The notes beneath the pieces were generated by a model, which did no database searches, was not told where the DNA came from, and saw nothing but the letters and a program-made list of their open reading frames with translations. Of a DNA stretch of 64,000 bases, positions 55,749-64,000 are shown in pieces (the first letter of the stretch is position 1; each line of letters opens with the position of its first letter). This DNA is from Podocnemis expansa. Taxonomy: Eukaryota > Chordata > Testudines > Podocnemididae. Made by a program: the position numbers and the translations under genes. The DNA is taken from positions 8,339,775 through 8,403,774 of the forward strand of contig ML682038.1 in NCBI GenBank assembly GCA_007922195.1, in the 5' to 3' direction.

Positions 55749-58700
55749 GTATTGTATAAGTAATTTGTTGATATAAGATATATCCACTGTACTTTACTGA
55801 GCCATTTCAGTGGAAGTAAGGAGCATTTTTTATGTGAAAGACCACCCATTAGCCTTGTATGCACACTGCCATGCTCAAAAGTTAAATCTTGTTCTTGTGG
55901 ACTCTTGCCAGTACATTCCTGGAAGTAAGAAGGTTTTTGTTTTTAATAGTGCAAGGGTGAATTCATTCTTCTTAACATGAGTAGCACACAAAAAGGGGGT
56001 TGCATGTGATTAAAAAAGAAATGGGATTATAGAAAACATACCCTTGCCGCAAACTTGAAGGGTTCTGAAACAAAATGTCAGAAGAGAGCACTGGCTGCAT
56101 ACAAATGCGTATTTCAAACAATAAATTTGCTCCACATTTTTTATGAGACCATCTGTACCACAAGCACACAGTCCTCCCTGACTGACCAACAGCAATAGGG
56201 AATTGTTTGAGAAAGAAAATACTGTTAATCTTACTTAAGCATTTAAGAATGTTATGGAGCAAGAATTTGTATGTAATAGTATTGGAGTATCACAAAGGGC
56301 ATTAGTGAGACTTGGGGTCATTGAGAAGCCACCTACTGGAAGATTTTGATAATGAGCTATGTGGACAGCAGTTTATGAAACTTGATGAATAGATCTTGTG
56401 TAATGCCCAAGTGAAAAAAGGAGATGACTGTAATCAGAGAAGAGATTGCTGGTAAACAAGCCATCCAACTTTATCTACTGTGTACAAATAGTACTGCTAA
56501 AACTCCAAACAGGGAAATTAACCAAAGCATTTATCTACATGAGGAGGAATAGAGATAGAAACAAGACAGACAACTTGAAAGGGGCTAAGTGGAGTTCAAG
56601 AAGTTGGACAATTCTAGAACTTCTCTCCTCTACTTGTTGCTGTCTTTGGGGTGAAAACCATCCTTCTGCAGTCTTTGCTTCAGTATACAGTTCAGTATCC
56701 CCTTTTCTCATTCTTTATACAGCCGGCTCTGATCACTACGATTCTAGAAGGAAGAGCTGATAGGATGGGCGATTCGTCTCTCTTTGCGGCCACTTATGCT
56801 ATTAGAGTTGGTCAGGTTCCTCACAAAAGAGATGACTATTCATTGGGGTCAGGTCACTCATAGGATTGGATAAGGGCTCCTCTACTTTAAAGTCCTGTCT
56901 TCAGATGATGGAGTCAATGACATCACTGATGTGGGGGAATTCACTCATCAAATGAATGGGATTCCTTTCTATCCATTTCCCTTCTCACTGCTTCCCTTTC
57001 TTTAGTGCTTAACGTATAGTGAAAGAAATGCTAGAGCTCAAACAATTAGGTGCTGGGGATCAATCAAAATTTTTACTTTCATAACTAATCGGGCAAGACC
57101 TGAGGTTCTGGATCTATGAACTTCCAAGCCTAAAGCTGCCAAGGTCAGCCTGGGCAACAGCACAGATTAAGCACTACCTTTCTTCCATTTGCTGTTTAGG
57201 ACTCAGAATGGGATAGATTATTCAGCCAATGGGTCCTTTTCTTGTCCCTGGCTGATCTCTGTTTTGTTGACTACAGGTAATGGAGAGCATTTCAGAGCAC
57301 CTTTTGAAATCTCTTATGTGATTAAGGGCCAGTCAAACCCAGAAGAATCTTTCCCCTCTTAATTTGGGCTAAGAATACTTAATAGTGCATAACTACATGT
57401 CTGGCTGAAGTGATAAAGGGAAAATAGAATTAAGTGAAGGAGAGCCTGGCCACTGAAAATGTGAAGTGTGTTCTTCCCAACGCATTGCTGGCAACTAATG
57501 ACTTTTACAAGTTTAGTTATTTTATCCCCCCCGTAACTGATATCCCGAATATGGTGTGTCTTACATGACTAGAAATTAGGGAGGGAAGGTACAGCCAAAA
57601 CAGCAATGGTACTAGGCCCTGATGTGCATTTTCCTCGCTTTATAAAATCTGTTCTGAGATCATGTCATAAAAGTAGGCAGCATCTCTTAGAGAAATATCA
57701 ACATTTCTTCCCTAAATCCATCTTCATTCTGAATCATTATAATCCCCTTTTATCTGCTAGTTTTATTCCCTGCAGTGGTAAATTTCCTAAAGCAATTTTA
57801 GAAGTTAATTTATCTATATATACATTCAAATGTGTTTTAGCTAACTTGCAAACTTTTATGTTAAAAAAATGGGAAGGAGAACCTCAGATCTTTTGTTTTA
57901 TAAAAGTAAATTTTTAGTCATTTTCTTGAAAGGATAGCTCTGAGAAGGTAAACTGATTACAACTGTTTAGGGGAACAGTCATCTTGGCCCCCTGCAGCAA
58001 GTATGTCAGGGACCTAAATATAACCCTCTCATATAAATCTTAATCTGTTCTGAGTTGATTAAATTAAAGTGTGTAGCTCAAAGAATAATCTTTCAAATCC
58101 TCCTCATAATCTTGATGCTGGCCCTGTTATTTTGTGGGGGGGCAGGGGGCGGGGATATATATGTTAATATTCCTTAAATATGGAACAAATTGACTTCAGT
58201 CTAGCCCAGATGAATTTGTTTCTTATTTAAAGAAGTTGATGTAGAGTTTAAGTGAAAAGGGGAGGAAGGCAATATCTTTGATCAAATCTTTAGGAATGTT
58301 AATTAACTATGAAGCTTGTTTCTTGAAATGATATCAAAGCCCTTTGGTTTCTTCTTTTCTTTCTTGCCTACACAATATCCAATTGGGTGTCTGTTTATAT
58401 GTAGTCATTCTTAGGGGCTATCCTTTTGAGGATCCCAGGTGACATATTTTGACATGTATCAGAATCATTTGTTCTGTTTTCCTCTAGACTTTTTTTGTTA
58501 TGATCTCAGTTTGACTTCTTGATTTAATCAGTAGCTTATTTTTCTTTATAGTAATTTGTGAAAACCTGATGAAATTTAAGTGGTCTTGTCTTATAATAAA
58601 ATCCCCCAGCCAGAGTGGTTAATAGCATTACAGTGGAACTTTTGTACACATCTAGAGAGAGCAGGAATCCAGACACAGACTGTGATACCTTCTGAAATAT

Positions 58701-61700
58701 TTCAATGGATTTCAGAGAAGTAAAACTGCTTCTATTTAAAGAACAATAATTAAGTTTTTGTTCCAGAGTTGATTTAAGAGGTCTGCTTTTTCCCCCCATG
58801 AAAAGTTTCAGATGGATAATGGTAATTCAAAATGTCTTTTTTTTGGAGTTTTATTATTTTAACATACGTGAATTTGGAAAAAATTGTCAAAATTTTATTT
58901 ACAGTTCAGTTTTTTAAAACTGAAATTATGCTTGAAATTTCAATATTAGAGTTTGGTTTTCCTTTTTGCCATGGAATGCAATAGCAAGAATGATATGTAG
59001 GCTTTTACCCACTTTTTCTTTCTCCTATTACTGTTCTGTAACTAAACATCTCCAACTTCAGAGAATGATGAAAAAAAATGAAATTCTGTACCTCTGCCAC
59101 TCTCTGACTTTTCTAAGTTTCTTCTCAACTTTGGAAATTACAAAGTAGTAAAATTAGTTTAGTATTTTTCATTTTGATACCCTGGAACTTTTTACAACCT
59201 GGAGAAGTTTTAAAAAGCTACAGAATGGCAAAAGGAAAATGGGCCTGGACAAAGGGCAGAGAGGAACCCTAACAGTCATTTATTATATTGCATTCAATAG
59301 CAACCAAAAAAAAAAAAAGAAACTATTTTAAAATGTTGATTGTGTTCAAAACGCTATAAGGAAACAAACATTTCAATTTGAAATAAACTAAAATTTTAAT
59401 TTTGCTTCCAAATTTATTGTTGAAAATATTCATCCAGGATAATATTTTCTTCTAAAAAATTAGGTTTTGGCAAAAGCCTGTGTTTTGAGAGGAAAAAAGT
59501 TCAGTGGAAAAATATTGACCAGCTCCACTCAGTTTACCTTGGGCTGACAATCAGGCTGGTTCTTTGTTTGACCCAGTTTCCCAACTACTAGCTGTGAAAG
59601 ACCAAAACAATGTTCTGCTGTTGTGCCTTCCTTAGCTTCACAGATATTGAATGTAGCTACCACTTGATATTTTTTTTCCTTCCCTAGTGTACCGCAAAAG
59701 TTTGGTATCACATTTGCTTTTCTAGCAATTGTTGTTTGCTCTTGTGAAAGGTTATTTCAGTACCCTCTAAAGAATAAAAACACATTGCAGAACAATAGCC
59801 CAAGAAAGGTTTGATTGGTTCTAGCACTTATAAAAAATATAAATTAATTCTGAAAAAAGAGTTGATTAATTTGCTAAAATGTCAAAGTATTACTCTTTCA
59901 CTTCTTCTTGTTAGCACTGCTCACTTTCTAACTCTGAGAAGTATTGCTCTTCTACATCTTACTATCTAGAAATCAGAGGAGTATAATCTGTACTTTCGAA
60001 TTATTTCAGATAGACCTAAAAAATTCACCAGATACCATAATCACTTTGAATTGTATGCTTCAAACAATTTCACAGGGAATTCCCTGTGACTTTTCCTTTT
60101 AAAAGAAGAGCCTGGGTCTTGCTATTTTCAAAACTCTAGCCATATCCTGGAAAAGAAACAATATAAGACAGGAAATTTATGTCAGTAGTTCAGCCAGAAT
60201 CTCAGGAGACATAGATTTCTTTTCCCCCTAGTCTTTACCAGATATTCCCACTGGATAAATCCAGCAGCAACAGTTTCAAAGTGCTGAGAAGTTCCATGAA
60301 ATGATACGTTATCAGGAATTATATATGCTGTCAAGGAAACTCTGTTTACAGTTTAAGCATTTAACTCTGTAAAAAGGAATGGGGAACAAATGGGGGTTTA
60401 ATGTCCTTGTACTACATAGTATTTTAAAAGATTATGTTTTTCCCAGTGAGTTTGTGTTACAGTTGTATTGCTTCATCAGCAATTGAACATGTGATATGCA
60501 GTTCTTGTTTTTGGCAGAAATACTTATCAATCTGTCAGAGAAAAATCCAAGACCCTGTTTGTTTGAGGACACTTTAAAAAAAAAATGGAAAATGTATGTG
60601 TGTTACAAGTTTAATAAGAGACACTAAATACAGTTATTCAAACTGTATAAAAATTCTCACTGTATGCTTGGGGCAGTTAGTGTTGAATTGTCAAAAAGTG
60701 ATGTTTAAGTTCCATATGTAAAATACACTTAGGAATAGCTTGTATGTGCAGTAGGCTGTCTAATTACTTAATTGTTCATTGAACTGTTGTCATTAGGTGG
60801 CATTTTTGGAACTTTGGCACTTTACGCATCAAATTTACCTGTGAGGTAACTCAACTGTAACTTTAACTTTGAAGAGTAGTTCCTGGTTTTGTAACTGTAC
60901 CCTATTTAAGAGGTTGACTTACTTAAAATGGAGCAAGTGATGATTCCTTTACCCTGTTTTTATCACACACGTAGAATTCAGACAAGACACTCCCCTTTTC
61001 TCCCTAAAATCACAAACACATTTTCAATTTAAAAGGTCAAGCCCTCTAAATATGTCTTGCAAACTAATTCTTCATGCCTGCATCAGTGGGCTCATTCAGT
61101 GCATTCAAGCACTTGGATGATGAATATCAGCAACATGTTTCTGCTGTAAGCAAACCATTCTGAGCAAATGGCACAGAGCTCACAAGCTTGGAGAGCTTTG
61201 TTTGCCAGAGTCTCAATTACTGAATAACAGTTTAATGCAGCTCTTAAAAAAACAACAAAAAAAAAAACAAAAAAAACCCCCAAGAAACAACAAAAACACC
61301 CGCATACCCTACAACCCTTTTATAAGTTCTTTTTAAAAAAATCACAGGGGAAGAAAGGATGTTAAGTCTGAGAAGACTGACAAAAATTGCAATTTTTCTC
61401 TGAGATAAAGGTTTGAAGCCAGGAGCAGATAAAAGATTGCCATAAGAAAGAATTAATTCCCCATCTTGTGAAAGGGTTAGATAATACACTCTCTTTATGG
61501 ATTCCTTACTCTGGGAAATGCATTTTCACTTTTGGTTCTTCTCAGATATAGCTGCAGAACATACTTATCTAAATGCACAAAGAACCACATTCATACATTT
61601 TCAAGAGCAAACAGCACACAGAAAAGGTTATTTTTCTGACCATGTTCATGTATAACTCACTCAGCAAGTGAATATTCTAGTTTTATGAACATTTATGGCT

Positions 61701-62509
61701 CTGAATAAAACATTCATAGCATAGAAACATACATTTTCCACACAAATCTTTGCATAATAAAATTCTTTTTTTGCAATCTATTCCTTTATTGCAAATTGAG
61801 TCCTCTTAAACTATTATTTCAGGGAGGTTTGTTTTGTTTTGTTTTGTGTTTTTAAATAATAGATTAGTTACACCAGTACATTATATGCAGGGCAGTGAGA
61901 AACAACCCTCGAGGGGCATACTCAGATAGCAGTATTTACTCCTGCATTTACTCCAGTGTACAATCTAGCTCAGTGTGAGTGTTCCAAATATCAAATAATT
62001 TAGCTTAAAGAACCAAAAGCAGCAATAACAGTACTTACTCATCTTCCTGAGAATTTTGCACCACTATTTAAAGAAATTATGCATCCCTATCAAAATACCA
62101 TAAGTCGTAGACAAGGACTAAGCCACACATGTTACTGTGTGTAGTAATTTTCAAACATCTGTTAGAAAACTTTAAGTATTTACAAAATTCTTTGTCTAAT
62201 CTTAACAAGTGTTAGAAGACCTTGGATTTGCATTAACAGTGGCCTGTATTCATTTAATCTCCTTTATAATGGAGCTGTTTCATGAATTATGGCATATAAG
62301 GAAAATGGAAAATATGAAGCTCCCCCTCACCCCCAAAAATGAGTTGTGTTGCAGAGTTTCACACTGGTGACCTAATCATGTGAAGTGCCCTATACCCTCA
62401 GTGCTCGTTGACTTTAAAGTTCTGTGCCTGTTTTTGCCCTTATAGTTCTAAGTCACTTTTCCTCCCAAAGTTTGTTAATCTTCAGTTTGTCTGTATTAAT
62501 GCTATGATC
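55749..62509. other. No recognisable gene or repeat
   Basis: A long AT-rich tract with A-rich runs (for example 59304-59319 and 61243-61270) and only short open frames without domains. It contrasts with the transposon-dense region before 55 kb. Confidence 0.4.
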
Positions 62510-62755
62510 TTGTCTAGACTAGAAAATGGTTTGCCAGTATAGGCATACCAGCGCTACTATTGAAGATGCAGTTTAAACTGAGAAAAACACTTTGTCTTCA
62601 TTGCTTATACCAGTTCTCCCAATGAAATAAACTCTACTGGCAAAAAGACTTTTTAGAACTGTGTTTACAATCAGGCTTTTCCTGGCATTGCTATATCAGT
62701 TACTAGTATGATTTCTTTTCACGCTGCTACCTTATATAGCTTTGTCTGATGAACT
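62510..62755. mobile_element. MITE, diverged
   Basis: 'cttgtctagactagaaaatg' and 'gtttgccagtataggcatac', later 'gcttataccagttctccca', 'ctggcaaaaagactttttag' and 'aactgtgtttacaatcaggc' match the widespread reptile MITE whose end is CTTGTCTACACTAGAAAA and whose interior repeats GCCGGTATA. The right end and any target duplication are not clear. Confidence 0.5.
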
Positions 62756-62959
62756 AACTGCTGACCAGGCACAAGACATTCTGCAGGCAGTGTGATAAGA
62801 ATCTAGAAAATTAGTTTTTTCCTCCCCCAAAAATCATATCTAGATATGCATTCTCACTAAGTATAACTGCTGCATCATGTTTTACTAAAGAGAAAGCACT
62901 CTTACTTCATTATATAAAATAATAGAATAAACAGAGTGGAGAAAATTTGCTAAGACCAA

Positions 62960-63065
62960 CACTAATGATTTCAGTGGAGTTGCTCTGGATTTACACTCCA
63001 GTAGCTGAAAACAGAATTTTGGAGATAGTTACACCAATCTAAATGAGATCAGAATTGGGATCAGC
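62960..63065 (+). repeat. Short ancient dispersed repeat relic
   Basis: 'gatttcagtggagttgctct', 'ggatttacactccag', 'ttacaccaatctaaatgaga' and 'tcagaatt' match a short motif often found in sauropsid intergenic DNA (TCAATGGAGTTACTCCAGATT type). The family is uncertain, possibly an old CR1/L3 3' end or a SINE. Confidence 0.35.
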
Positions 63066-64000
63066 ATCCTATTAAAACGAACCATAAAATAAGCTTGATA
63101 GGCGAGTCAGTGTAAAGAACTAGTAACCCGGAGCAAAATAAATGGTGTGGTAAGGTTGGTTGCTAGGGAGAGATACAAGGAGGTAATGTGTGTTCTGGAT
63201 ATTTTTGTTTAACCTAAAATTAGAAAGCTTGGTCTTGAAAGACCTTTGTTCCATGAGCTCTGACCCTATGACCTCCCTTGAGTGATTCGTGTGTCTGTCC
63301 CAGGGAAATTCCAATTCAGTACTTGATTATTGGAGAGAGAATTGACAGATGAAAATTTAGACAGTTTAAACCTACAGAGAGGAAGCAGAGGAGAAAAGAG
63401 AAGCTCCAAAATCATGGGCTTCTCATCCATAGCTCAATACCTTTGAATGTCTGTTGAAATATCATCATGGAATGTCTTGTCTTTAGTGTTTTCCCTTTTT
63501 TTGCTGTTAAATTCATAATACTTTTGAAAAATGTGAAATGTGTATAACATTGTTTGAAATCAGATTAATGTCATAATTTTAAAAAGCAAAATAGTGTTGA
63601 AAAGATGATGATTTTTCTTATGGATGCAACTTTAAGAAAAAAAATTATACTCAAAAGAATTTTATACTCGGTAGATAACCTGGGCCATACAGGGTGGGAA
63701 GCTAATATATATTCACAATTTCAGTAAATCATTCCTAACTAACTTTTAGCTCCGTAATTTAAGTGCATATTCAGTCACATGATTCAGTTTAACAATTTAG
63801 ATTTCCTTGGCTGCAAAATTCTAGTTACTTCTAGTTAGGCCCTGATTCAAGAAAGCATCGTTATACAAGAAAGCATTTTCCTGAATATTAACTTTACAAG
63901 GAAGTCATTTTCTTTTCTGCACATAGATCCTTTAATAGAATTTTATCAGATAAAATGGCTACTCCATGTGCAAAATTCCCTTGCTCTTCCTCCAGTTTAA
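63066..64000. other. No recognisable feature
   Basis: AT-rich sequence to the end of the window; nothing supported. Confidence 0.35.

Overview
The window looks like ordinary intergenic or intronic DNA from a non-avian sauropsid, most probably a turtle. It is AT-rich and has no bacterial-type gene organisation. It is packed with CR1 LINEs, Penelope-like (PLE) tail repeats, hAT-type non-autonomous DNA transposons, short MITEs whose ends read like GGTATGTCTACACT, and DIRS retrotransposons. I recognise the turtle affinity from the repeat mixture; I could not run a search.

Region by region. 1-6.4 kb: unique sequence, two fold-back PLE tails, a hAT element (3642-4431) inside a CR1 3' end, and an A-tailed segment. 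6.4-8.6 kb: an old DIRS relic split by a MITE. 8.6-14.5 kb: mostly unique, with an LTR-like piece and another PLE fold-back. 14.5-16.15 kb: two PLE fragments in opposite orientation, each covering the GIY-YIG endonuclease region, then a CR1 tail. 20.15-26.14 kb: the centrepiece, a DIRS element of about 5.5 kb (20407-25943) nested in a MITE. It keeps inverted terminal repeats, an internal complementary region and an uninterrupted 399-codon tyrosine recombinase; its gag and RT/RNase H frames are broken. 27.3-32 kb: an antisense CR1 interrupted by a 2.3 kb hAT-like composite. 40.2-42.7 kb: a hAT element and a PLE pair forming a long inverted repeat. 43.6-45.4 kb: an antisense CR1 inside a sense CR1. 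46.66-47.43 kb: a solo LTR. 50.3-51.3 kb: a hAT element with target duplication. The final 9 kb is nearly featureless.

Host genes: the only convincing candidate is one 136 bp coding exon at 48871-49006 on the + strand, with good splice sites and an open frame. I do not recognise the protein. If it is real, much of the window is intron of that gene. No tRNA, rRNA, CRISPR or intact host gene was found.

The most informative signals are the DIRS termini and complementary region, the selective survival of the recombinase frame, the habit of PLE tails to occur as inverted pairs, and a hammerhead-ribozyme-like core in those tails.
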